Positions 18,516 through 26,462 of a stretch of DNA of 64,000 nucleotides are shown here, in pieces. The DNA is from Halalkalicoccus sp. CGA53. GTDB taxonomy: Archaea; Halobacteriota; Halobacteria; Halobacteriales; Halalkalicoccaceae. How positions within the stretch are numbered: position 1 is the stretch's first letter; every line of letters starts with the position of its first letter. The position numbers and the translations under genes were made by a program. Location of the stretch: the NCBI RefSeq assembly GCF_036429475.1, contig NZ_CP144124.1:62001-126000 (forward strand). The letters are read 5' to 3'. The notes under the pieces were generated by a model that was given only the letters and a program-made list of their open reading frames with translations, did not search any database and was not told the origin of the DNA.

Positions 18516-19444
18516 GAGAGCTCGCCCCAGGAGCTGAACAGCCCTTGTGGTTTGATCAGGAGAACGATTAACATGAGGAGGAACGGAATTACCAGTTCGA
18601 CCGGTGGATACAGCCACGTCGCCCATCTGCTGAGCAGTCCAACCATGATCGCCGCGATATAGGTCCCTTTGATACTGCCGACGCCACCAATAACGATGAT
18701 AACAAAGGCGAGGATCAGCGGCTCGATCCCCATCCCCAGGTTCGCGGTGATTGGAGGAGCGGCCATTGCACCACCCATACCGGCCAGAAACGCGCCGAAT
18801 GCGAACACGACAGTGAACATCTTTTTCGTGTCGATGCCAATGGCCGTAGCCATCTCGCGGTCAATGGCTAACGCGCGAATGATCAACCCCTGCTTCGTGT
18901 TGTCGAAAAACCACAGGAGTGAAACAAACAGGATGAATCCACTGATAATAACAAATATGTTATAAGAAGGGTATGAGAATCCGACCAATTCTGTCGTTGG
19001 GATTCGGTTCAATCCAGAGTACGGCGCAGAACTCGAAACGGAGCCTTCACCCCAGAACAGTTTGATCCCATCATGTAGTATTAATAATAATCCGAAAGTT
19101 AACAATAGCTGATATTCCTCTGCTCGATCGTATATCGGTCGAAATAGAACCACCTCAATGATAGAAGCTAACGGGATCAATATCGCCGCAGCGATTAGAA
19201 TGCCAAGGAGGATGATGCCACCGAAGAGGATGTACTGTGCGATCGTCTCAGGGATGACGACTAACCCCATTAGAAGACCGAACACTGTAATCCCGAGGTA
19301 CGCACCGAGCGCGTACAATTCCCCATGTGCAAGATTTAGCACGCCGAGGATGCCAAGCACGATGCTCAATCCGGCTGTAATCAGGAACAGGATCGAACCC
19401 CAGTACAGTCCGTTTAGCGTATGTGCTATAAAACTTCCTAACAT
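18512..19444 (-). CDS. livH: Branched-chain-type ABC transporter permease LivH
   Basis: A 310-aa permease with about eight membrane helices. Typical motifs are GLSIVLGILGVLNLAHGELYALGAY near the N-terminus and FGAFLAGMGGAMAAPP plus IIVIGGVGSIKGTYIAAIMVG near the C-terminus. It pairs with LivM to form the membrane channel. It lies 32 bp after the substrate-binding gene and overlaps livM by four bases. Confidence 0.92.
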   Translation of the reverse strand: MLGSFIAHTLNGLYWGSILFLITAGLSIVLGILGVLNLAHGELYALGAYLGITVFGLLMGLVVIPETIAQYILFGGIILLGILIAAAILIPLASIIEVVLFRPIYDRAEEYQLLLTFGLLLILHDGIKLFWGEGSVSSSAPYSGLNRIPTTELVGFSYPSYNIFVIISGFILFVSLLWFFDNTKQGLIIRALAIDREMATAIGIDTKKMFTVVFAFGAFLAGMGGAMAAPPITANLGMGIEPLILAFVIIVIGGVGSIKGTYIAAIMVGLLSRWATWLYPPVELVIPFLLMLIVLLIKPQGLFSSWGELS

Positions 19445-19476
19445 TTGTAGATTTTTTAGTACTTCAAATTAGTCTG

Positions 19477-20859
19477 TTACCACCCCTCGAGCCAGTCCAT
19501 CGACTGGACTCCTGGCGGTGGGTGGTTGCCGATCGGCGACCATTCGCGAACATTTGTCCACCCGGCATGATCGTTCTCATCGTCCCACGTTAGTTCACCG
19601 CTGTGAAGATTGGAAAAAGCCTGCCTGCCATTGAAATAGTCCGGATCGGTGGCACAGAACACGCTCGGTGTTGCGAACCCGTGGTTCGACATAATTTCGG
19701 CAAGTTCCTCGGCCTCTGGCCACCTCCCTAGTAGCTGGACGGCCCGTTCAGCGGCGGTCGCATACCAAGTCATCGCTCCGTACGTGCTCATAGTGTATCC
19801 GTAGACCGCGCTAACGCCCCAGTTCTGCAATTCCTCGTGGAGTTCATGGACGGCTGGCGCCATTGGCTCTGGTGGATAATTGTAGATGTAGTTCCGCCCG
19901 ACCATCACAGTCGGATCCGCAGCTTCAACCTCTTCTTGGGTGAAATCTGGCGCTCCCCCATATCCGATGGTCGTTGCATGAACACCAACCTCGTCCCACA
20001 TACCAACCTCGTTCCCTTGTCTCAAGAATAACGACATATCTCCTCCCCACATACTTGTGAAGAGGACGTCAGGCTCCAAGCTGGCCACTTCGGTGACGTG
20101 GCTCGACATATCATCAGCAAATAGGTCCGGCCATCCCTCATAGACAACTTCGACATCACCACCAAGTGCTTCGACAGCTGTGCTGAACCCTTCCCACTGG
20201 GTATGGCCAAATTCGTAGTCCGGACTAACGTTTGCGATAGAGTCAATATTGTCCCCACCGAGGTGCTCGACGACAGCGCGAGCAGCTACGACGGTTTCAG
20301 TGATGTCGGGATTTTGGAACCGGAAAACCAGTTCCGGATCAGTATGGGTATCTTCAAAAAGGGTAAACGCCGCTCCGTCTGGGAAGATTGTTAATGTACC
20401 TAGCTCATCGGCGACCGGCGCTACTGAGGCCACAGCTCCAGACGTGGCCGGGCCAAAGATAACGTCCTTTTCGTCATCTACGAACCGTTCGTGGTTCTCG
20501 ATCGCTCCCTCACCTTCATTCAAAGTCTCGACCTCGACCTCCCGGCCTGCGATTCCTCCGGAGTCGTTGATTCGGTCGACGGCAATCTCCATCGCTGCGA
20601 CTTGCTGCTCTGTTAAGACGAACCCGGGTCCGTCGAGAGTGATCTGAAAGCCGACCTCAATTGGATCGTCCGGAACGTCTCCGTTGGTCTCCGCACTATC
20701 TTCGTCGTCGTCGGGCAGTAATGCGCCACACCCCGCAAGTGCTGCTGCGGCACTACCAGCCCCCATCGCCTTTATTAATTTCCGACGCCCCATACTGAGG
20801 CCACGTGATCGAGGATCAGAAGAGGTTAATGATGTGTTGTCTATTGACAAGTTTGGCAT
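19477..20859 (-). CDS. livK: LivK-type substrate-binding Tat lipoprotein
   Basis: A 460-aa extracellular receptor. The N-terminus has a twin-arginine signal (GRRKLIKAMGAGSAAAALAGC, Arg25-Arg26) ending in a lipobox cysteine at about residue 44, then an acidic linker, as is common in haloarchaea. The mature part is a type I periplasmic-binding fold: IEVGFQITLDGPGFVLTEQQ, then RINDSGGIAGREVEVE. Members bind amino acids, amides, urea or aromatic acids. Placement opposite hyuAB suggests an amide or hydantoin, by inference. First gene of the operon. Confidence 0.9.
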   Translation of the reverse strand: MPNLSIDNTSLTSSDPRSRGLSMGRRKLIKAMGAGSAAAALAGCGALLPDDDEDSAETNGDVPDDPIEVGFQITLDGPGFVLTEQQVAAMEIAVDRINDSGGIAGREVEVETLNEGEGAIENHERFVDDEKDVIFGPATSGAVASVAPVADELGTLTIFPDGAAFTLFEDTHTDPELVFRFQNPDITETVVAARAVVEHLGGDNIDSIANVSPDYEFGHTQWEGFSTAVEALGGDVEVVYEGWPDLFADDMSSHVTEVASLEPDVLFTSMWGGDMSLFLRQGNEVGMWDEVGVHATTIGYGGAPDFTQEEVEAADPTVMVGRNYIYNYPPEPMAPAVHELHEELQNWGVSAVYGYTMSTYGAMTWYATAAERAVQLLGRWPEAEELAEIMSNHGFATPSVFCATDPDYFNGRQAFSNLHSGELTWDDENDHAGWTNVREWSPIGNHPPPGVQSMDWLEGW

Positions 20860-21220
20860 GAGTTGTTATACCACACGGCTGTATGACCAAGTCAGATATT
20901 AACTTTTCGAACAAGATTGCGCTGTATCGGCAAGAATTGAGCAGGACGAGGAACTATTTGATCATGTCGCTGGCAAGCTTGCTCAAAAAAGTGCTTCCCG
21001 GTGAACACGCAAGGATGTCGGCAGCGGGCGCGGACGGCAAATGGCGAGCGTTGCTATTTGCGATGTGGATCGACCGGTTTTACCAAACGTGGAGGGTGTC
21101 ATAGAAGAGTTCTCATACCGTGATCACAGTACTTCCCGGATTGTCTCCGCATTCGTAGTTGGTGATTACAACGACAATGCGAAGGCACAGTGCAAAGAAC
21201 ACCTGTGCCCGTGCGTGGAC

Positions 21221-21252
21221 GCGGCCTCGGGCACGTCCGCGCCCGAGGCCGC
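21221..21252. repeat. Perfect inverted repeat inside transposase (12-bp arms)
   Basis: GCGGCCTCGGGC at 21221-21232 and its exact complement at 21241-21252 enclose an 8-base loop. The present loop gives GLGRGRARGR in the transposase; the flipped loop gives GLGHVRARGR. Confidence 0.85.
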
Positions 21253-21420
21253 AGTCCTTGACCGCGTCGTTGGTCCGTTCAACTCCACTCCAACGGTTGT
21301 ACGTCTCGTCTAGCGTCGATTGCTTTAACTGAACGTCCTCGCTGTGTTCGGTGATGCGGTCTTCGACCCTGTACTCAAAGTCGTTCGGCTCGTCAGTGTT
21401 TCTCGGGTTGTACGGGGCGA

Positions 21421-21458
21421 CTGGCACGACCACCTACTGGCCGCAGGGGTCGTGCCAG
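21421..21458. repeat. Perfect inverted repeat with flipped 16-bp loop creating a stop
   Basis: CTGGCACGACC at 21421-21431 and GGTCGTGCCAG at 21448-21458 enclose 16 bases. On the coding strand the loop gives DPCGQ-stop; reversed, it gives DHLLAAG. Confidence 0.9.
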
Positions 21459-21724
21459 TCGGGCGTATCGTAGGCGCTGTCGCCAACCATCCAGATCGGC
21501 TGTTTGACGGCGAACGCGTCACGTGTGACGCGCATCACCGTCTCTTCTGGTGCTTGCTTGCTCTCGGTGAACTCCGCTGCAATCGGGATCTTTTGTCCGG
21601 TCGAGACGATTGTACAGCCGTAGCCGTAATAGTACTCTTCAGCGGGTGGATCGTAGCATTTCGATGCATCTTGGTCGGCAGGCATCGTTCTCACATCGGT
21701 TGGATCGATGGAGTAGGTCACGTC

Positions 21725-21751
21725 GAGCAGGCCGAGGAGAGCGGCCTGCTC
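21725..21751. repeat. Perfect inverted repeat inside transposase (9-bp arms)
   Basis: GAGCAGGCC at 21725-21733 and GGCCTGCTC at 21743-21751 with a 9-base loop. Either loop orientation keeps the frame open (EQAALLGLLD now, EQAEESGLLD if flipped). Confidence 0.8.
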
Positions 21752-21956
21752 TACGAGTTGAGCAAAGTGTTCGTCAACTACGTGTTCGAGGTCAGTAAGA
21801 AAACGAGCGACCGCATTTCTTGACGGCGGTCGATCGAACCCACAGCCGAGCCAGACGATCGTGTTCTGAAGCTCCCGTTCAACAGGACGAATGCCGTAGA
21901 TGTCTTTGTAGTAGCAGTGGAGAAACCCACGCATCATCTCTGATGGCTCAAGTTCT

Positions 21957-21989
21957 CGTGTTCGCCCCGGCGGAGACGGGGCGAACACG
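21957..21989. repeat. Perfect inverted repeat inside transposase (12-bp arms)
   Basis: CGTGTTCGCCCC at 21957-21968 and its complement at 21978-21989 with a 9-base loop. The transposase now reads VFAPSPPGR; the flipped loop would read VFAPAETGR. Confidence 0.85.
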
Positions 21990-22512
21990 TCGAACTCTTC
22001 GAGAAACTCGAAGAAGAGATGCTCAAACAGCGCTAGCGTCTCTGTCTCCACGGCTTTGAAGAGCGACTCTACCGAAGGATCATCTTGCAGGGTCGCTGAC
22101 CACATGCCACCTCAGCATTCACCCTGCTCTTTGGTGAGCTAATCGTTCTATGACAACCTCGAACGTGAATAAACGGACGATCCAGCGCCCGAGTGATTGG
22201 TGTAACCCTTGAACGTCGTCGAGCGGAGAGTTGCGTCTTCTTAAACTGACCGCCAAAAGTACGTGGACCACTGCTACTGGATACCCTTTGTTGAGGGCCT
22301 CAGACGTTGTTTCCTATGATCGGAGGTTCACGTATTCGTCACCGACTGTCGGTAATTCCCATCGAGTTATCGAATAGTCAGCACTGACAGGGTTAGATTC
22401 TCAGGAAGCGTCTGGATGGGTGTATATGAGATTTCTCTACCATCTAGACACCGTTCTTACGGCCTCTGACATTGAATACGTAACGCTTGATCTGCTCGCA
22501 GAGATACCGATC

Positions 22513-22545
22513 CCCGGAGTCGAAGCCGCAGCCTTCGACTCCGGG
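22513..22545. repeat. Perfect inverted repeat inside ISH3 transposase (13-bp arms)
   Basis: CCCGGAGTCGAAG at 22513-22525 and its complement at 22533-22545 with a 7-base loop. Present reading PGVEAAAFDSG; flipped loop PGVEGCGFDSG. Confidence 0.85.
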
Positions 22546-22716
22546 ATCATCCGAAAGACACTGCTCCAAGCTGCTGTCGATCAGAAGTCGATCAAGGCGA
22601 TCACCGACACTACCCGGAGAACGTACTCCGACGACTATACGCTCACACAGCTTCACACCGTTCCGCCTGATGAACTGGAAGCAATCGTCAATGATCTCTT
22701 CGTCCAGCAGGCGGCG

Positions 22717-22745
22717 ATGATCCTCGGGCCGGGGCCGAGGATCAT
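22717..22745. repeat. Perfect inverted repeat inside ISH3 transposase (11-bp arms)
   Basis: ATGATCCTCGG at 22717-22727 and its complement at 22735-22745 with a 7-base loop. Flipping the loop would be synonymous. Confidence 0.8.
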
Positions 22746-23582
22746 CTGCATCGACTTCGTCGATTTCCACTATCACGGCTGTCCACACGCCGAGGCTGGC
22801 GAACTCTGCCACACGAAACCCCGCGATGGCACCTCCCAGTGCCACCGCTACCTCGCTGGATTCGTCCTCTGTAGGGCGAAACCGCTCATCGTCGTAGTCA
22901 CACCCGTCCGGAGCGACGAACCGAAGAGCGACGCAGTCGAGCGACTGCTCGACCACGTCGCGGCCCTGCCGTTCGAGATCGCTGGCCTTCTCGCCGACCG
23001 TGGATTCTACGACGGCGCGTCAATCGAGCGACTGGGTGCCCTGGCACCAGTCACTCTTCCGATCATCCGTCGTGGGAATCAGATGGCCGAGTACCGGACA
23101 CGACAATCTCCTACTGGACGGAGTACGTGATATACGAAGGGAGCGAGCGGGAACTGCGTTTTTCGCTCGCGGTCTGTGTCTCCTACCAACATGGTAATCG
23201 AGGCAAACACGGCTTGCTCGTTCGGGCGTCCGTGGCGTGCAATCTGACCGATCGCACGCCGAAAGGAGTCGAAGCACTCTACCAGAAACGCTCAGCCATC
23301 GAGACAGCGTTCCGGACGATGCGCGAAGCGCGTGCGCGGACAAGCACGACTGATCAAGGTGTTAGGTTGATGTTCGTTCTCGTGAGTTTCTTGGTGCGGA
23401 ATCTCTGGCTCATCGTTCGCTGGGGGGTGCTCGCCACGCCGCGGCGCGGCGGGCGAGCACTACCTATCTGGTTTCGCTTCGAGGTGTTCCGAGAGTGGCT
23501 TGACCACGCTCTCGACGACACGTTGTGCCGGAAGTGGGAAGCACCGACCAACGGTGTCGGCATTCCGGCGACCTACAGCCAG

Positions 23583-23613
23583 CTGGACGCGGGCTGAGCC
23601 CGCCCGCGTCCAG
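23583..23613. repeat. Perfect inverted repeat over the ISH3 transposase stop (11-bp arms)
   Basis: CTGGACGCGGG at 23583-23593 and its complement at 23603-23613 with a 9-base loop that contains the TGA. The other ISH3 copy in this window (near 61100) matches the flipped loop better: 10 of 12 bases against 6 of 12 for the present orientation. Confidence 0.85.
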
Positions 23614-23765
23614 CGGCAGTCCTGTGAATGAGCGACAGCTGTGGATCATCTCTCGGGTGACGGCGCTCTCACTGGCGTGAGACCGCCGTCTTTGTTCGAC
23701 TCAATGAATCCATTACTCTAGTCTCGTTCGTTTTGCTCCAGAAATCGAGACAGCAATCAGGAGCG

Positions 23766-23878
23766 ATGGGAACTACCGACTGTGCCTTCGCATTGTCGTT
23801 GTAATCACCAAGTACGAACGTGGAGACAATCCGGGAAGTACCGTGATCACGGTATGAGAATTCTTCTATGACACCCTC
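23766..23878 (+). mobile_element. Truncated inverted copy of the 21-kb IS end
   Basis: About 95 bp nearly identical to the reverse complement of 21092-21195. On the plus strand it encodes the last residues of the same transposase, LCLRIVVVITKYERGDNPGS, then TVITV-stop, followed by the terminus ending CTATGACACCCTC. It is therefore the 3' end of a second, inverted copy whose remainder is gone, perhaps removed when the ISH3-like element arrived. Confidence 0.8.
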
Positions 23879-23990
23879 ACACGGTAAGCAAAGATTCTTC
23901 GAGATTGAAACTGTGAATCGGGGATCGCTGCATATGCTGCATCTCAGGTATCAAATATGAAAACTGCGTGCTATATCGACTACCAACAAG

Positions 23991-24010
23991 CTAATTAATC
24001 GGTTAGTTAG
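23991..24010. promoter_or_regulatory. TetR-type operator upstream of the DMT exporter
   Basis: CTAATTAATCGGTTAGTTAG, a quasi-palindrome ending 9 bp before the exporter start. Its reverse complement shares 17 bases with the site ahead of the TetR gene (24988-25004) and resembles a third at 25868-25887. Confidence 0.7.
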
Positions 24011-24019
24011 AAGGAAGAT

Positions 24020-24941
24020 ATGGATTCACGGTATCGCAATGCGATGTTCTTTCTCATTGCAGCGATCCTCACAGGCGGGATGTACGTTGCAAACAAGGCA
24101 GGACTCACGTATCTCCCACCTGTTTTCTTTGCCTCACTGCGATTTCTCATCGCTGCAGCGCTCCTTCTCCCGTACGTTGCTCTTCGCTCGGAACGGCTCC
24201 GGCCACGAATGCACACGGACTATCTTACGATTCTCGCCAGTGGCGGGCTCGTGGTCGGAGCGGCAAATGCCTTCCTTTTTGTCGGCCAGCAGTACACGAC
24301 GAGCGCAACGGCGGCAATTATCATCAGTCTCAGCCCGATTCTCACTGTCGGCCTCGCAGCAGCCCTTCTTCCAAGCAGCCTTCTCTCATGGCGGGGTGTG
24401 TTTGGAGTCGTTCTCGGACTGGTTGGGGTCGGTATCGTCGCACAAACGAGTCCTTCGAACCTCGTTCCAGTCACGATGCTTGGGGATGGGGATTCTCTTT
24501 CTCGCTGCAGTAGCGCTCGCCGTCGGTGGTGTCGCACTCAGTTACCTACAGGGTTCGCTCTCTCCGCTTGCTATTACAGCTTGGGCGACGCTCGTTGGTG
24601 GGATCTCAATGCTCATGCTTAGTCTCGCTCTTGGGGAACAAGTAGCAGCTATCTCCTGGTCACGAATCGCACTTCTTGCGATCGTATTCAACGGGGTCAT
24701 TGCGACGCCAATCGGCTACATCGCGTATTTCAGCCTTCTGGACTCCGTAGGTCCCATTCGAGTGAATCTCATCACGTACGTCTCCCCGGTTATCACGGCA
24801 ATTCTCGGATGGCTTCTTCTCGGAGAGCAGTTACTACTACAGACACTCATTGGGTTCACCATCATCGCGACGGGTTTCTTTCTCATCGAGTACCGAAGCC
24901 TCACACAGGAGATGGCTCGGCTTCGCCGTCCGTTCCCGTAG
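24020..24941 (+). pseudogene. EamA/DMT-family exporter with a frameshift at a G-run
   Basis: A ten-helix drug/metabolite-type transporter. The first EamA repeat reads from ATG 24020 (MFFLIAAILTGGMYVANKAG) to about 24480. The second, MGILFLAAVALAVGGVALSY through LGWLLLGEQLLLQTLIGF, is in another frame to 24941. The shift falls in CTTGGGGATGGGG (24478-24490). All helices are otherwise intact, so it may be a recent mutation, a sequencing error or phase variation at the G tracts. It shares an operator with the TetR gene downstream, which points to regulated efflux. Confidence 0.78.
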
Positions 24942-24987
24942 ACGAATGTCGCACGAGTCCTCGCCTTACGTCGGTGGGCTTATAGCG

Positions 24988-25005
24988 CTAACTAACCGAT
25001 TAATG
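24988..25005. promoter_or_regulatory. TetR-type operator at its own gene
   Basis: CTAACTAACCGATTAATG immediately before the TetR start at 25011. It matches the reverse complement of the site at 23991-24010, suggesting autorepression. Confidence 0.7.
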
Positions 25006-25010
25006 AATCA

Positions 25011-25694
25011 ATGAGCTTCTCTGAGGATCGACAACAACGAGCGGGGTCTGCTGAGACTCGGGCGGCAATTATGGAGGCGACTCATCGAGCACTCTGCAAG
25101 TACGGGTACGCTAACCTCTCGATTCAGAAGATTGCCGACGAGTTCGAAATGACGACTGCTGTTTTACATTACCATTACGATACTAAAGAGAACCTCCTTG
25201 CGGCGTTCCTCGAATACTTACTGGACAATCTCGTCGACGAATATACAGCACAGTTTGATATTGAGTCGATCGAGAATCCACGTGATCGACTTCTCGTGAT
25301 CATCGATGCCCTTCTCGTCGTTCTCGTCGGTATTGACGATCCAGATCGACCAATTGAGCGAGTAGATGACCGCCCGCCACTTGGTGGTGAGGAACTCAGC
25401 ATGGCACTGTTAGAGTTGCGGGCGCAAGCCGGTCGGAACGAAGCCTTTCGCAAACAATTCACCATCAACTACGACTACGCCTGGGATCTGATGGTTGCAA
25501 CGATCGAAGAGGGCATCGAGCAGGAAGTCTTCCGCGAGGTTGACCCCGAACAGGTAGCAACGCTTCTTCTTGCAACAATGCTTGGCGGACGAGCCTATCA
25601 CGTCTCGCTCACGCACGACGATGTCGCTACCATGGTGCGGAATGCGCTCGTCGATCTCATCCTCGACGATCTGCTCATCAAACGTAAGGACTGA
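25011..25694 (+). CDS. TetR-family repressor
   Basis: A 227-aa regulator. The N-terminal helix-turn-helix is TRAAIMEATHRALCKYGYANL, then SIQKIADEFEMTTAVLHYHYDTKENLL, typical TetR spacing. The C-terminal ligand and dimerisation domain covers residues 70-220. Matching palindromes lie before the exporter at 24020, before this gene and before the GNAT gene at 25934, so I infer it represses all three. The stop codon lies within a repeat shared with 38430. The inducer is unknown. Confidence 0.9.
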   Translation: MSFSEDRQQRAGSAETRAAIMEATHRALCKYGYANLSIQKIADEFEMTTAVLHYHYDTKENLLAAFLEYLLDNLVDEYTAQFDIESIENPRDRLLVIIDALLVVLVGIDDPDRPIERVDDRPPLGGEELSMALLELRAQAGRNEAFRKQFTINYDYAWDLMVATIEEGIEQEVFREVDPEQVATLLLATMLGGRAYHVSLTHDDVATMVRNALVDLILDDLLIKRKD

Positions 25695-25800
25695 TAGGGA
25701 TCATCGTAGGAGTTCATAATTCCTTGATCACGAATCGAACGACACCAGTGAGATCTGTGCCTGAGAGATCCGGTGGCTACGTGATTCTTATGAGCTCGCC
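25691..25800. repeat. Dispersed repeat, copy A
   Basis: Starts CTGATAGGGATCATCGTA and continues with similarity (TCATAATT, then CGAACGACACC) to 38430-38540 in the same orientation. It could be a MITE or an IS end. It overlaps the last bases of the TetR gene. Confidence 0.6.
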
Positions 25801-25867
25801 CGCCTCTACCCCGTCACTGTAAGTGTTCGACTCTGGAACGAAAGTGTGCGAAACCTTTACAATGTTT

Positions 25868-25887
25868 CTAACTAAATGGTTAATTAG
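25868..25887. promoter_or_regulatory. TetR-type operator upstream of the GNAT gene
   Basis: CTAACTAAATGGTTAATTAG, closely matching the sites at 23991 and 24988. It lies 47 bp before the GNAT start codon. Confidence 0.62.
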
Positions 25888-25933
25888 ATACGATGGGCGA
25901 GCTTCATTCACAGCTCATCGTTTCGGAGGATCC

Positions 25934-26440
25934 ATGTCTGAGATTCAAACTGGATACATTCCTGGCGCCCTCGGTTGCATCATCGAACTTCACGAAACCT
26001 ATTACAGCGAGTACTGGAATCTCGACTACGAATTCTCCCGTGAGGTAGCAGTCGAACTCGCGGAGTTCCTCGGCCGGTACAACGAAGCCGACAATCGACT
26101 TTGGTTAGCGATGAGTGACCCGAACGATGAGGGCGAACAGGAAGTCATGGGATCGCTCGTCATCGACGGCGGCCATTCCAATGGCGAAGAAGGCGCGCGC
26201 ATCCGCTGGGTCATTCTCGCGCCCGAACTCCACGGACAGGGTCTCGGTCGTGAGTTGATGAACAGAGCAATGGCGTTCTGCACGGAGGCAGGTTACGACA
26301 GAGTGTATCTATGGACGTATGAGGGGCTCGAAGCGGCGCGTCAGCTGTACGAAGAACACGACTTTATACTCGTTGAGGACGTCACACGGCACAATTGGGG
26401 ACCCGAACTCACGTACCAGAAGCTGGAGCGTACCCTCTAA
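25934..26440 (+). CDS. GNAT-family N-acetyltransferase
   Basis: A 168-aa acetyltransferase transferring acetyl from acetyl-CoA to an amine. ATG 25934 has a good ribosome-binding site (GGAGGA, 3 bp before it), which decides the start against an upstream in-frame ATG. The acetyl-CoA loop is in WVILAPELHGQGLGRELMNR, followed by AMAFCTEAGYDRVYLWTYEG. Co-regulation with an exporter through a shared operator suggests detoxification by acetylation and efflux; the substrate is unknown. Confidence 0.87.
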   Translation: MSEIQTGYIPGALGCIIELHETYYSEYWNLDYEFSREVAVELAEFLGRYNEADNRLWLAMSDPNDEGEQEVMGSLVIDGGHSNGEEGARIRWVILAPELHGQGLGRELMNRAMAFCTEAGYDRVYLWTYEGLEAARQLYEEHDFILVEDVTRHNWGPELTYQKLERTL

Positions 26441-26462
26441 GCTAAAGCGAAGTGTATGGTGT

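Larger units (their letters stand above)
21113..22105 (-). pseudogene. DDE transposase with stop inside an inverted palindrome loop
   Basis: A continuous 330-codon frame broken only by TAG at 21431-21433. The DDE residues are preserved: aspartates in SIDPTDVR and MVGDSAYDT, glutamate in VERTNDAVKDC, with the haloarchaeal block ADQDASKCYDPPAEEYYYGYG. The TAG lies in the loop of a perfect 11-bp inverted repeat (21421-21458). Reading that loop from the other strand restores DWHDHLLAAGVVPVAPYN and a full-length protein. Three further perfect palindromes lie inside the gene. Probably inactive in its present form. Confidence 0.85.
21086..22167. mobile_element. IS4/IS5-like insertion sequence with candidate target duplication
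   Basis: Ends are GAGGGTGTCATAGAAGAGTT at 21092 and, reversed, GAGGTTGTCATAGAACGATT ending at 22160. AACGTG occurs at 21086-21091 and again at 22162-22167 and is a candidate 6-bp target duplication. It carries one DDE transposase gene on the minus strand, disabled by a stop codon. A second copy of one end, inverted, lies at 23766-23878. Confidence 0.75.
22420..23625 (+). pseudogene. ISH3-family transposase, frameshifted
   Basis: The first part (22420-23130) covers MRFLYHLDTVLTASDIEYVT, the aspartate block IICIDFVDFHYHG and LLADRGFYDGASI. After a one-base shift near 23085 the protein continues at 23100-23597 as SYWTEYVIYEGSERELRFSL and the glutamate block KRSAIETAFRTMREARARTS. The C-terminus stops at TGA 23595-23597 inside a palindrome loop; with that loop reversed it would read on as GGLSPRPAAVL. 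I did not find convincing element ends, so the boundaries of the IS are unresolved. It is probably inactive. Confidence 0.85.

Noticed and set aside
20883-21104. 73-codon frame after the substrate-binding gene
   Set aside because: No recognisable family; the sequence lies between the livK promoter and an IS end, and its 3' end runs into the IS terminus.
22161-22419. Search for ISH3 terminal repeats
   Set aside because: Weak similarity between GGTTAGATTCTCAG near 22391 and the reverse of the 23700 region is too short to define element ends.
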